Assembly: GCF_002008315.2 (NCBI RefSeq)
Contig: NZ_MVDG02000001.1
Span: 1,240,001 to 1,304,000, forward strand
Direction: 5' to 3'
DNA length: 64,000 nucleotides
DNA from: Arthrobacter sp. KBS0703
Lineage (GTDB): Bacteria; Actinomycetota; Actinomycetes; Actinomycetales; Micrococcaceae
Shown: positions 18,746-27,379 of the stretch, in pieces
Layout of the letters: each line of letters begins with the position of its first letter
How positions within the stretch are numbered: position 1 is the stretch's first letter
Notes under the pieces: model-generated
What the model was told of the DNA's origin: nothing
What the model saw: the letters and a program-made list of their open reading frames with translations, nothing else
The model's database searches: none
Position numbers and translations under genes: made by a program

Positions 18746-19099
18746 ATGGCGGACACTGAGCGGTTCCGGATCCTGCTTGAAGAGGAACGCGCCCGGAAGC
18801 TGGCCTTGCTCCCGGCACTCAGCGCGGACATCGCCTCGGCCAACGAGGCCCGGCAAAACTCTAACGTGGACGATGAGCACGATCCCGAAGGTGCCACCAT
18901 CGCCTTCGAACTCTCTCAGGCGTCGGCACTGTTGGATCAGAGCAGGTCCGGCCTCGCCCAGGTCGAGGCCGCCCTGGAACGGATCGATGACGGCACATTC
19001 GGCATCTGCGCGGTGTGCGGCGAAGAGATCGCCGAGGGGCGGCTGGAAGCCCGGCCCTGGACTCCGTTTTGCATCCTGCACGCCAGCGGCCGGGCCTGA
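18746..19099 (+). CDS. TraR/DksA-type zinc finger protein
   Basis: A 117-residue protein with a helical N-terminal half and a DksA/TraR C-terminal finger, ERIDDGTFGICAVCGEEIAE followed by RPWTPFCILHA. The finger is C-x2-C-x17-C-x2-H, so the usual fourth Cys is His. Members may bind the RNA polymerase secondary channel and adjust initiation. The acidic loop residues typical of E. coli DksA are not evident, so the regulatory effect is uncertain. Confidence 0.88.
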   Translation: MADTERFRILLEEERARKLALLPALSADIASANEARQNSNVDDEHDPEGATIAFELSQASALLDQSRSGLAQVEAALERIDDGTFGICAVCGEEIAEGRLEARPWTPFCILHASGRA

Positions 19100-19182
19100 C
19101 GCCGGCGGCTCGTGATCCTGTCCTCGCAGGCTGTTCCCCAGAGCCGAAGAGCATCGTACTCTTGGGCTGGGAGGTGATTGCC

Positions 19183-19371
19183 ATGCAGGCAAGCCAAGGA
19201 GACCGCATCGTCATCCACGGCAGGACGGTGGAGTCGTCCGACCGTCACGGCGAGATTCTCGAAGTCCGCGGTCCCGACGGAACCCCGCCGTACTTCGTCC
19301 GATTCGACGACGGGCACGAGACCATCATGTATCCCGGCGGCGACTTCACCGTCGAGCACCGCCCCACCTAG
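19183..19371 (+). CDS. DUF1918 protein
   Basis: A 62-residue actinobacterial protein with the DUF1918 pattern: GDRIVIHGRTVESSDRHGEI, then GPDGTPPYFVRFDDGHE and YPGGDFTVEH. It has an SH3-like small barrel appearance. Function unknown. ATG 19183 follows GGGAGGTGA. Confidence 0.88.
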   Translation: MQASQGDRIVIHGRTVESSDRHGEILEVRGPDGTPPYFVRFDDGHETIMYPGGDFTVEHRPT

Positions 19372-19379
19372 CTCTTGGG

Positions 19380-19844
19380 ATGAGCGCACCTGCGGGGCGG
19401 CCTGACCGGATCCTGATTGTTATCCTGTCCGTCATTGCCGGCCTCGTGGTGCTGGCACTGGCGGCGGTCTTTTTCCGCGGCCAGCCTGAGCCGCTGTCGG
19501 CGGATACGCCGGCGGGCGTCGTGCAACGCTATGCAGAGGCGGTCCTCGACGGCGACGAGGCCGGCGCCGCCAGCTACCTTGCGGAAAGTTCGGGCCGGCA
19601 GTGCGGACCGGTCGACAGCGTGTCGACCCGGAGCCTGCGGGTCACGCTGCTATCGACCACCGAACGCCCTGATTCCGCGGATGTGCACGTGGTGCTGACC
19701 GTTTCGAACGGAAACGGGCCCTTCGGGAACCCTGAGTACGAGACCGAGGACGTGTTTGACCTCGTCAAAGTCAACGGCAAGTGGCTCGTGAAGACCGCCC
19801 CGTGGCAGCTCACCGTCTGTCCGGATCCGTTGGGGAAGCCGTGA
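19380..19844 (+). CDS. Membrane-anchored protein of unknown function
   Basis: A 154-residue protein with one N-terminal membrane segment (RILIVILSVIAGLVVLALAAVFF), then an extracytoplasmic domain. The sequence DTPAGVVQRYAEAVLDGDEA and the closing KVNGKWLVKTAP resemble NTF2-like/lumazine-binding domains found on membrane anchors in actinobacteria. Two cysteines may form a disulfide. Its stop overlaps the next start by 4 bases (GTGA), so the two are co-translated. Confidence 0.75.
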   Translation: MSAPAGRPDRILIVILSVIAGLVVLALAAVFFRGQPEPLSADTPAGVVQRYAEAVLDGDEAGAASYLAESSGRQCGPVDSVSTRSLRVTLLSTTERPDSADVHVVLTVSNGNGPFGNPEYETEDVFDLVKVNGKWLVKTAPWQLTVCPDPLGKP

Positions 19845-21547
19845 GCGCCGTCCGGCCCGCGGCAGCCCAGCCAACGCACGAAGCACTGCCCACGGTCCGG
19901 CGGCTCATAGTCTTCCTGCTCCTGTTTGCCCTCATGCTCATCGGGGCGTCCGGCCTGGCGGGCCTGCTGGACCGGCTGTTGAGCGCCGGCACGGCGCTCG
20001 CAGGGAACGACGTCGGAGGCCTCGCAAGGTCCCTGGCCTTCGCGGTGGTTGGCGGATCGCTGGCAGCCGTCCTGTGGTGGACTGTGTGGCGGCGGCTCAG
20101 CGAGGAGGCGGAGCGTGCCTCCCTCGCCTGGGGACTCTACGTCGCCGGCATTTATGCGGTTGCACTCATCACCTTCTCGACGGCGTTTCTCGGCATGGGC
20201 GCGCAGCTTGTCGCAGGGGAGTCCGCCCAGTGGCGTCCTGCCCTGGCAACAGGCATCGCGTGGGCCGGCGTCTGGGCGTGGCACCGCCGGATGTGGCTGC
20301 ACCCGGTCAAAGGTCCCCGGCGGCTCAGCGGCGTACCCACGCTGGTCGGATCGGTGTTCGGCCTCTTCCTCGGCGCCGGCGGCGCGGCCACAGCCCTGAG
20401 CGGCCTTCTCGGTGCTGCCCTGCAGGTGTTTGCGGCGGCGCCGTCCCTGGGCCGGCCATGGTGGGTCTCCGTTATCCAGTCGCTCGTCTGGACGGCAGGC
20501 GGAGGCCTGGCCTGGTGGTGGCACTGGATCCGCGGCGGGGGCCGGCTCCTGACCACCGGGCTGGCCAATGTGGCGGTTGCCGTTTTCGGCGTCCTCGGCG
20601 GGTGCATTCTGGCGATCTCAGGCGCGGTCACCGCCCTGTTCGTGCTGCTCCGTCTGGTGTTGGACCGAACCGATCCCCTTAACCGGATCCTGGACCCGCT
20701 CGGGCCAGCGCTGGCGGCAGCCGCGATCGGATCAATCGTCTGGGCGTACCACACAACGCTGGCCGAGAGGCGGTCAGGACAGATGCGGCAGGCAGCCAGG
20801 CTGCTGGCCTCCGGAGCCGCCCTGGCGGCCGCCGCCTCCGGGATAGGGGTGATCGTCAATGCCACGCTGGGGCTGGCCGAGACCACGCTCGCGGGGACGG
20901 ACACGAGGACACTGCTGCTTGGCGGTATCAGTGCTTTGGCCACCGGCGGGCCCGTCTGGTGGAGGGTCTGGAATCCGACCGGCCACCCGGATGGAGCCGT
21001 CCCCGACGGCGGGACTCCGCCGTCGGGGAAGAGCACGAGCGGGCGGCGCATCTACCTCGTCGCGGTCTTCGGGCTCAGCGCCGTCGTGGCGCTCGTGACG
21101 CTGCTGGTCATCGGCTACCAGGCCTTCGAATATCTGCTGGACGGCGCGGGCCGGGGGAGTCTCGCCGGGCGGGTGCGGGCACCGCTCGGGCTGCTCGTGG
21201 CCACGGGCCTCGTGGCGGGCTATCACTACGGCGTCTGGAGGCGGGAGCGCGCAGCCCTGCCGCTGGGACCGCCGCCCCCGCGGCGCACGATCGGGCATGT
21301 CATCCTGGTGACCGGCTCCGACCCCGCCCCCTTGTCCCGCGTCATCAGCGAGGCGAGCGGGGCCAGAATCACCGTTTGGAAAAGGGCCGACGCCGGCGGG
21401 ACTGGCTCCGGCGAACCCGGCGAACCCGGCCAGCCGGACCCCGGGCAACTTGCAAAGGCACTGGCGGGCGTCAGCGGCGAGCGTGTGCTGGTTGTGATCG
21501 GACCGGATGCCCGGATCGAGGTGGTTCCTCTGACGGCGGAGGAGTAG
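19841..21547 (+). CDS. Large repetitive membrane protein, DUF5671-like
   Basis: A 568-residue integral membrane protein with about fifteen hydrophobic segments. The same layout recurs about four times: a segment around RRLIVFLLLFALMLIGASGL, a short loop, a Leu/Ala-rich segment, and a loop ending in WHR/WRxR-type residues. This fits tandem DUF5671 domains. The last 90 residues are soluble and Pro/Gly-rich. Function unknown. GTG 19841 overlaps the stop of the preceding anchored protein, suggesting the two work together. Confidence 0.72.
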   Translation: MSAVRPAAAQPTHEALPTVRRLIVFLLLFALMLIGASGLAGLLDRLLSAGTALAGNDVGGLARSLAFAVVGGSLAAVLWWTVWRRLSEEAERASLAWGLYVAGIYAVALITFSTAFLGMGAQLVAGESAQWRPALATGIAWAGVWAWHRRMWLHPVKGPRRLSGVPTLVGSVFGLFLGAGGAATALSGLLGAALQVFAAAPSLGRPWWVSVIQSLVWTAGGGLAWWWHWIRGGGRLLTTGLANVAVAVFGVLGGCILAISGAVTALFVLLRLVLDRTDPLNRILDPLGPALAAAAIGSIVWAYHTTLAERRSGQMRQAARLLASGAALAAAASGIGVIVNATLGLAETTLAGTDTRTLLLGGISALATGGPVWWRVWNPTGHPDGAVPDGGTPPSGKSTSGRRIYLVAVFGLSAVVALVTLLVIGYQAFEYLLDGAGRGSLAGRVRAPLGLLVATGLVAGYHYGVWRRERAALPLGPPPPRRTIGHVILVTGSDPAPLSRVISEASGARITVWKRADAGGTGSGEPGEPGQPDPGQLAKALAGVSGERVLVVIGPDARIEVVPLTAEE

Positions 21548-21554
21548 CAGGGGT

Positions 21555-23279
21555 TCATTCCAGTCCCATCGTCTTTTTGTAGCTACGCACGGCGCTATGG
21601 ATGGTTGGAAAGAAGTGGTCCGGTCCGAATCTGCTGCTGACTCCGAACTTGATCATGCGGTCCTTGATCGGACCCTTCATCTCTGCGAACACAAGGCTGG
21701 TTCCGAGCCGGGCCAGTTCATCGTCCAGCCGGACGAGCTCGTCCAGTGCGGTGGTATCCAGATCCGTGATCGGCTCCGCTGCGACGATCACCCAGTGCAC
21801 CGGTCCGGGCGCATTGTTTACGAGGCTTCGTATATGGTCTGCGAAAACTTCCCCGTTCGCGAAGAAAAGCGGAGCATCAAAGCGGGCCACCACCAGGCCG
21901 GGCACGCGTTTGCCCTCGGGATGCCTCGTCAGGTCGTGATAGCCGGGAATGCCGTCAAGGCCGGCCAGTTCCGTGCGGTAGGGATCCCACGCACGGCGGA
22001 CAAATGCGATCAGGGACAGGGCGATGGCGAGGACAATGCCTTCAAGGACGCCAACGAACGCTACGCCCAAAAACGCCGCGAGCAACAGCAGCGTTTCAGT
22101 CCGGCTCATCCTCACCAGCCGCAGAACCGTCCGGATATCCACGAGTGATGCGGCGGCCACGCTCACGACAGCAGCGAGCGTTGCTGTCGGCAGGAAGGCG
22201 GTCACATTGGGTGCAGCCACCATGAAGAGAGTGACCAGTCCGGCTGCCACGATGCCGCTGAACGGAGTGCGTGCCCCGGCGTCGAGGGCTATGGGCGTCC
22301 GTGAAGAACTCCCGCAGACGGGAAACCCGCCCAACATCCCGCTTGCTACGTTGGCGATGCCTAACGCACCCATTTCCTGGTTGCCGCCGCTGCGGCCCCC
22401 GCTGTGCCTGGCCAGGCTTTTGGATAGCGCGGACGTGTCGACGAAGGCAATCAGCGCAATTCCCGCCGCAGGTCCGATCAGGCTCATCACCTCTTCTATG
22501 CTGACGCCGCCCAAAGCAGGTGCGGGCAGCCCCGACGGCAGTGCACCCACCATGCCCAGGCCTGGTCCCGCCTCAACCGATGCGGCAACGGCGATGGACC
22601 CTGCCACTGCCAGCAGAACCACAGGCACTCTCCACGGGAGGAAGCGGCCGGCAATGATCATCGCCAGCGTCCCCGCCCCGAATAGCACTGCCAGGGGATT
22701 GATGGATCCCTGAAGGACGGCATCCACCGTTGCCGCCACCCTGTCCGGGAGCGGACCTGGCGGAACCGTGAACCCGAGCAGCCGTGGCACTTGGCTGACG
22801 ATGATGGCCAGAGCGATGCCGTTAAGGTAGCCGACCCGTATGGGCTTCGAGAGGAGGCCGGTCACGAACCCGAGCCGGAAAATCCGGCCGGCGATGAGGA
22901 AAACGCCGATCAGGATGGCCAGAACGCCGGCCAGCGCGACGGCATGCGCCGGTTCATTGCCGGCCAGCGGGAGGACAGCCGCCGAAATCATTGGAGCCAG
23001 CGAAGAATCCGGCCCGACGATAAGCACTCGAGAAGGGCCGAAGACGGCATAAAATACCATGGGAACAATCGACGCGTATAGGCCAGTGACGGCCGGCAGG
23101 CCGGCCGCTTCAGCGTAGGCCATCCCCGCAGGAATCAGCGCCGCGCTGAGTGCCGCTCCGGCAGCAAGATCGGACTTTAGCCAGGACCACTTATAGCTCC
23201 GGGCGAGATGGATGCCCGGTACGGCTTTTTTGATCCAATCGCGGCTCAAGCGCACGGGTCCCCTCGGAGAAGCCGTCAC
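21555..23279 (-). CDS. SulP family anion transporter with STAS domain
   Basis: A 574-residue secondary transporter. The N-terminal SulP domain begins with SDLAAGAALSAALIPAGMAY and GLYASIVPMVFYAVFGPSR, family hallmarks. The STAS domain occupies about the last 130 residues. The nucleotide-binding-like loop DTTALDELVRLDDEL is present, and the usual phosphorylated Ser position is Thr here. Substrate could be sulfate, bicarbonate or another anion. GTG 23279 starts one base after the upstream gene stop, so they form an operon. Confidence 0.92.
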   Translation of the reverse strand: MTASPRGPVRLSRDWIKKAVPGIHLARSYKWSWLKSDLAAGAALSAALIPAGMAYAEAAGLPAVTGLYASIVPMVFYAVFGPSRVLIVGPDSSLAPMISAAVLPLAGNEPAHAVALAGVLAILIGVFLIAGRIFRLGFVTGLLSKPIRVGYLNGIALAIIVSQVPRLLGFTVPPGPLPDRVAATVDAVLQGSINPLAVLFGAGTLAMIIAGRFLPWRVPVVLLAVAGSIAVAASVEAGPGLGMVGALPSGLPAPALGGVSIEEVMSLIGPAAGIALIAFVDTSALSKSLARHSGGRSGGNQEMGALGIANVASGMLGGFPVCGSSSRTPIALDAGARTPFSGIVAAGLVTLFMVAAPNVTAFLPTATLAAVVSVAAASLVDIRTVLRLVRMSRTETLLLLAAFLGVAFVGVLEGIVLAIALSLIAFVRRAWDPYRTELAGLDGIPGYHDLTRHPEGKRVPGLVVARFDAPLFFANGEVFADHIRSLVNNAPGPVHWVIVAAEPITDLDTTALDELVRLDDELARLGTSLVFAEMKGPIKDRMIKFGVSSRFGPDHFFPTIHSAVRSYKKTMGLE

Positions 23280-23280
23280 A

Positions 23281-23988
23281 TCATGAAACGGGTTGCGCCG
23301 CCTTGATCGGTGCCCGGTCCTGCCCGTACTCCGCCGTGATCAGGATCGGAAGGTGGTCTGACTTGCCCCGCGGCAGGGTCTCCACGCTCTCGATGTCCAG
23401 GCCTAGGGAAGTGGCGAAGTCAAAGTGGCCTTTGAAGACCTTGTACCGCGTATATGTCCTGCGGTCGCTCAGGGACAGGGCGTAGCCGGAGTCCTTCATG
23501 CGGGCGTGCAGGTTCTTCGTGAAGAACGGGTAGTTGAAGTCCCCGACCATCAGGGTCATGAGGCCCTCACCCATGCTCAGCAGTTCCGCATGGGCCGCAT
23601 GGATCTGCTTCCGGCGCAGCGAGTTTGATGCGGTGAGCGGAGCCGCGTGGAACGAGCCGATGACCAGTTCGTGATCCGTGGCGTTGTCCACCATGCGCGT
23701 CCCGATCAGGCGCTCGTGGGCCGGCGCCATCACGCGGTCGTGCATGGACTTGTGCAGGGCAAACGTCTTGGTTTCCAGCGCCGTGAACCGGTCGCTGCGG
23801 TAATAGATTGCCAGGCCCAGCCGGTTGCCCTTGGTGAAGTCGGCCAGCTGGAGCGGGCCCAGCGTGTCCGGCAGCTCAGCCGAATCGCACTCCTGCAGGC
23901 ACAGGGCGTCTATACCGAAATTACGGGCCAGACTGACCAGTTCGCCGCTCGCCTTGTGCTTGCGGAGGTTGTAGCTAATAACTCGCAT
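23281..23988 (-). CDS. Endonuclease/exonuclease/phosphatase family protein
   Basis: A 235-residue EEP-fold protein. Motifs in order are ISYNLRKH (Asn), ALCLQECDSAELP (catalytic Glu), IGSFHAAPL (His), VGDFNYPFF (Asp and Asn) and SDHLPILI (Asp-His), the complete DNase I-like active site. It could act on nucleic acid or a phosphate ester. It has no signal peptide. It is the first gene of a two-gene unit with the SulP transporter. ATG 23988 has GAGGTG upstream. Confidence 0.88.
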   Translation of the reverse strand: MRVISYNLRKHKASGELVSLARNFGIDALCLQECDSAELPDTLGPLQLADFTKGNRLGLAIYYRSDRFTALETKTFALHKSMHDRVMAPAHERLIGTRMVDNATDHELVIGSFHAAPLTASNSLRRKQIHAAHAELLSMGEGLMTLMVGDFNYPFFTKNLHARMKDSGYALSLSDRRTYTRYKVFKGHFDFATSLGLDIESVETLPRGKSDHLPILITAEYGQDRAPIKAAQPVS

Positions 23989-24374
23989 CAGTGGAACACC
24001 TCTTCCGAGGGCTGCTAGAAGGACCAGTCTCCGAGTCTACCCAGAACATCATATGGAGATCGGGAAATTTAAGCGCGCGTCCGGCGCCGCCAAAACAGCT
24101 GACGACGCCGGACGGGCACCTGGGCAGTTTTCTTCCCAAGGGGCTGGTTGCCTTCCCTGCCGGTTACCTTCCGCCCGGGCCACGGCCCTGCGTGTTGCTT
24201 CGTGGCGCTTTGGACGACGAACGGCGAGCCGTGTCGGAGTCGACCGTGACCGCGCCGGAAGCGGAGTCCGCATCGGTGCTGGCGCCGTCCTTGAGCGTGA
24301 CTGTGACCCTGCAGGTATGCGCCGGAGGCGATAGTGTGATTCCGGGTTAATTCCAAGCTTCGAAAGGGTCAACG
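23989..24374. other. Divergent intergenic region, no gene
   Basis: The 386 bases separate the leftward EEP gene from the rightward thioesterase gene. No ORF here has family similarity, a binding site or biased codons I can support. Both promoters must lie here, but I cannot point to hexamers with confidence. Confidence 0.45.
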
Positions 24375-25178
24375 TTGACTGCTGCACTGCCGGAACTCGC
24401 CGACGGCGACTTCTACTACCAGGACCTGGGAGGCGGACGCTTCCGCTCCACCATCCACGCCCAGGGGGCCTGGAACGAGCACGAACAGCACATGGCTCCG
24501 GCCTCCGGACTGCTGGCGGACCGGCTGGAACGCCACGAGCCGCGCAGCGACATGCGCATGGCGCGGCTCAGCTACGAGATCCTGGGTCTGATTCCCGGCG
24601 GCGAGGTCGACGTCGTCACCAGGACCCTCCGCCCGGGCCGGACCATCGAACTCGTACAGGCCGAGCTTGTGGCGGGGGGACGGGCAGTCATCAGGGCAAC
24701 GGCCTGGCGGATGATCACCAGCGACACATCCGCCGTCGCCGCCGTCGAAGACGCCGTCATTCCGTCACCGGATGAATGCAAGCCCTACGACGGCGCAAGC
24801 ATCTGGCCGGGAGGGTACATCCGCTCGCTCGAAATGCGCGTGGCCGAGGGGCACCGGCCCGGCGCAGGGAAGGTCTGGCTGCGCACCGACCATCCGCTGA
24901 CGGACACCGCCGACAGCACCGACCTGGCCAGGCTGATGGGGCTCGTGGATACCGCGAACGGCATCGCCGCGCGGGTTCCGCCCGGCAAGGGCAGCTACGC
25001 TTTCCCCAACCTCGACCTGCAGATCCACATGTACCGCAGGCCCGAGGGCGAATGGCTTGGCCTGGACAACGCCGTGTCCTTCGGCGCGGACGGGATCGGT
25101 CTCACGTCAACGGTGCTGCACGACCTCGCCGGCCCGTTCGGCCGGGCGGAGCAGATCCTGACATTGCGGAAGTCCTGA
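24375..25178 (+). CDS. Thioesterase family protein (TesB/acyl-CoA thioesterase-like)
   Basis: A 267-residue double hot-dog protein. The N-terminal hot-dog has HMAPASGLLADRLERH and MRMARLSYEILGLIPGGEVDVVTR; the C-terminal one has LARLMGLVDTANGIAARV and PNLDLQIHMYRRPEGEWLGLD. The pattern matches actinobacterial acyl-CoA thioesterase family proteins that hydrolyse acyl-CoA esters. The TTG start at 24375 follows GAAAGGG. Confidence 0.88.
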   Translation: MTAALPELADGDFYYQDLGGGRFRSTIHAQGAWNEHEQHMAPASGLLADRLERHEPRSDMRMARLSYEILGLIPGGEVDVVTRTLRPGRTIELVQAELVAGGRAVIRATAWRMITSDTSAVAAVEDAVIPSPDECKPYDGASIWPGGYIRSLEMRVAEGHRPGAGKVWLRTDHPLTDTADSTDLARLMGLVDTANGIAARVPPGKGSYAFPNLDLQIHMYRRPEGEWLGLDNAVSFGADGIGLTSTVLHDLAGPFGRAEQILTLRKS

Positions 25179-25212
25179 CCGGCCCCAGGGCCTGTAAGTG
25201 CCCCGGCATCCC

Positions 25213-25596
25213 CTAGTGGAACACCAGCCAGCCGGCCAGCGTGGCGAGCGCCGTCAGCAGAGCGCCCCAGGCCATGTCAACGAGAATCAGCTGCAGGGGC
25301 CAGGCCTTGAGCGTCGCTGCGTTGGTCAGGTCATAGGTGGCGTAGGCGAAGGCGCCCAGCGCTGCTCCGAACCCGACGGCGGTCAGCCAGCTGCCGCCGT
25401 CGAGCGCCGGCCGCAACGCAAAAAAGACGATTCCCGCAATGTAAATCAGGTAGAAAGCAACGGCGTAACCTAGATGGGGCCGGTCGGCCAGCAAGTCACC
25501 GATGTGGCTGCGGTAGAACGGGTTCATGAGCTTGAGCCATACGGCGTCGATCGCGGCGAAGGCAGCGGCTACCACCAGGAATTGCAATATGACCAT
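25213..25596 (-). CDS. DUF2177 family membrane protein
   Basis: A 127-residue protein with four membrane segments: QFLVVAAAFAAIDAVWLKLM, the YAVAFYLIYIAGIVFFAL region, AVGFGAALGAFAYATYDLTN and WGALLTALATLAGWLVF. The conserved DUF2177 motifs DAVWL, YATYDLTN and VDMAWG are present. Function unknown. No Shine-Dalgarno lies before the ATG; a TAAGCT hexamer five bases upstream suggests a leaderless transcript. Its start is only 16 bases from the divergent LipL-like gene. Confidence 0.88.
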   Translation of the reverse strand: MVILQFLVVAAAFAAIDAVWLKLMNPFYRSHIGDLLADRPHLGYAVAFYLIYIAGIVFFALRPALDGGSWLTAVGFGAALGAFAYATYDLTNAATLKAWPLQLILVDMAWGALLTALATLAGWLVFH

Positions 25597-25612
25597 AAGG
25601 GAGCTTAGCAAT

Positions 25613-26368
25613 ATGCAGCAGGCCGGGGCTGACTCGCGGACGCTGACCGTCGTCCGCCAGGCAGAGTCGCTGGGGGCTGTCAGGGACCTTGAATTCGGGA
25701 TCGAGCTGCTGGGCCAGGCCAAGACCGGCCGGATCGGGCCGACCCTGCGGCTGTACCGCCCGGCCCCGACCGTGGCATTCGGCCAGCGCGACGCGCATCT
25801 GCCCGGGTTCGGTGCTGCTGCCCAGGCCTGCCGCGACTTGGGGTTTGAACCCCTGATCCGGAAGGCCGGAGGGCGGGCGGCTGCGTACCACGAAGGCACG
25901 CTGATCATCGACCATGTGGAGCCGCACTCCGACGCCATCGCCGGTGCCAAGGGCCGGTTCGCATTCTTCGGCGAGATGCTGGCGCAGGCGCTCCGGAGTG
26001 CAGGCGTGCAGGCTGCGGTCGGGGAGATCCCGGGTGAGTACTGCCCGGGTGAATACAGCGTCCACGGCACGGATCCGCAGTTCCCGGCGCACCAGGTCAA
26101 GCTGGTGGGAACCGCCCAGCGCGTGGTTTCCGGCGGCTGGCTGTTCAGCTCCGTGGTGGTGGTGGAAGACTCGGCACCGATCCGCAGCGTCCTCACAGCG
26201 AGTTACGCGGCCCTCGGCCTGGACTGGGATCCGGCGACCGCAGGAGCGGTCAACGACCTCGTGCCCCACCTGGACGTCGATGCCATCGAAGCAGCCGTGG
26301 TCAGCACCTACGCCGGTTACGCATCCCTGAGGCACGCGGAGTTCAGCAGCCTGCAAACAAGTAAGTAA
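25613..26368 (+). CDS. Lipoyl/octanoyl transferase-like protein (LipL-type)
   Basis: A 251-residue member of the biotin/lipoate A/B protein ligase family. It has LRLYRPAPTVAFGQRD, the lipoate-binding loop KAGGRAAAYHEGTL and, around residue 144, EYCPGEYSVHG followed by HQVKLVGTAQRVVSGGW. The Cys in this position and the downstream Lys resemble LipL, the amidotransferase that moves octanoyl or lipoyl groups from GcvH to other domains. Cys144 and Lys163 are candidate catalytic residues. AAGGGAG precedes ATG 25613; ATG 25589 is an alternative. Confidence 0.8.
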   Translation: MQQAGADSRTLTVVRQAESLGAVRDLEFGIELLGQAKTGRIGPTLRLYRPAPTVAFGQRDAHLPGFGAAAQACRDLGFEPLIRKAGGRAAAYHEGTLIIDHVEPHSDAIAGAKGRFAFFGEMLAQALRSAGVQAAVGEIPGEYCPGEYSVHGTDPQFPAHQVKLVGTAQRVVSGGWLFSSVVVVEDSAPIRSVLTASYAALGLDWDPATAGAVNDLVPHLDVDAIEAAVVSTYAGYASLRHAEFSSLQTSK

Positions 26369-26467
26369 CGCCCACGGATCTGCGGGCCCAATCGTCCGGA
26401 AACCCGTCGACTTTTCGGCCCAAAACGGCGCACCATTAAAGGACAGCCGCTGTAAAGGAGGTCGGTG

Positions 26468-26671
26468 ATGTGCTACTCATCGCGTGAGGATTTCGGCTGG
26501 GGCACTAAGAAGGACGCAGCCCGGAAGCCTGAAGGGCGCCGGGAGACCGCACCTGCGGAAACCCCGGAACCCGCCCACGCGGACGAAACCAAACTGTGGG
26601 CCTTCCTTGCCCGCCGCAGGGAGCACCAGGCTCCGAAACCGATGACTGACCGTATCCACGAGAAGGTCTAG
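26468..26671 (+). CDS. Small hydrophilic protein of unknown function
   Basis: A 67-residue protein starting MCYSSREDFGWGTKKD. It is strongly charged, without membrane segments, and has one Cys. A near-perfect AAGGAGG six bases before the ATG argues that it is really translated. The N-terminal block MCYSSREDFGWG looks like a conserved motif, and I believe similar short proteins occur in other actinobacteria, but I can name no function. A terminator follows. Confidence 0.75.
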   Translation: MCYSSREDFGWGTKKDAARKPEGRRETAPAETPEPAHADETKLWAFLARRREHQAPKPMTDRIHEKV

Positions 26672-26680
26672 GCACAAACC

Positions 26681-26710
26681 GGATAGGCACCGCAGCGTCG
26701 GTGCCTATCC
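26681..26710. terminator. Bidirectional terminator
   Basis: A perfect 12-base inverted repeat (26681-26692 with 26699-26710) with a 6-base loop lies between the converging small-protein gene and lysE, flanked by CACA on one side and TGTG on the other. Confidence 0.75.
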
Positions 26711-26758
26711 TGTGTGTTCAGCCGTCCCGGTGTGTCCAGCGCCCGGCGGCGGCGAGTG

Positions 26759-27379
26759 TCACGAAACCACCAGGAGCACAGCCAGGACCGTCATGAGGAC
26801 GGCGATTCCGCCGTCGAGGACGCGCCAGGCGCCGGGGCGGGCGAAGACCGGGGCGAGGAACTTCGCGCCGAAGCCGAGGAGGCTGAACCACAGCGTGCTG
26901 CCGGCCACCGCTCCCCAGGCGAACGGCCAGCGGCCATCCTGGCCGTGGCCGGACGCCAGCGAGCCCAGGAGCACCACCGTGTCCAGGTACACGTGCGGGT
27001 TGAGCCAGGTGAGGGCGACGGCGGTGGTCACCGCGGCGGCCAGCGTGGTCCGGGCAGGCGGGCCGGAAGCGGCGAGCGCCCCGGGATTCAGGGCCCGCCT
27101 CGCGGCGATGACGGCATAAGCGAGAAGGAAGGCGGCGCCCGCCCAGCGGACCACTGCCAGGGCGAACGGCGCGGCCTGGATCAGGGCGCCGACTCCAGCC
27201 ACGCCTGCAACGATCAGCACGGCGTCGCTGGCGATGCAGACCGCCACGATGGGGGCCAGGTGTTCGCGGCGCAATCCCTGGCGCAGCACGAAGGCGTTCT
27301 GGGCGCCGATTGCAACGATGAGCGAGAGGCCGGCACCGAAGCCGGCCAGGAGCGATCCGAAAGTTGTTGTGAATTCCAC
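26759..27379 (-). CDS. lysE: LysE/ArgO family amino acid exporter
   Basis: A 206-residue membrane protein with six hydrophobic segments, opening with FGAGLSLIVAIGAQNAFVLRQGL, the LysE signature. ALTWLNPHVYLDTVVLLGS is the second conserved block with the Asn-Pro-His motif. It exports basic amino acids, lysine or arginine. Start GTG 27379. It diverges from a LysG-type regulator 72 bases away, exactly the arrangement of the lysE-lysG pair of Corynebacterium, where the regulator activates the exporter when basic amino acids accumulate. Confidence 0.92.
   Translation of the reverse strand: MEFTTTFGSLLAGFGAGLSLIVAIGAQNAFVLRQGLRREHLAPIVAVCIASDAVLIVAGVAGVGALIQAAPFALAVVRWAGAAFLLAYAVIAARRALNPGALAASGPPARTTLAAAVTTAVALTWLNPHVYLDTVVLLGSLASGHGQDGRWPFAWGAVAGSTLWFSLLGFGAKFLAPVFARPGAWRVLDGGIAVLMTVLAVLLVVS

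Noticed and set aside
24053..24334. Arg/Ala-rich frames in the EEP/thioesterase gap
   Set aside because: Low-complexity GC-rich translation on both strands, no ribosome binding site and no family resemblance.
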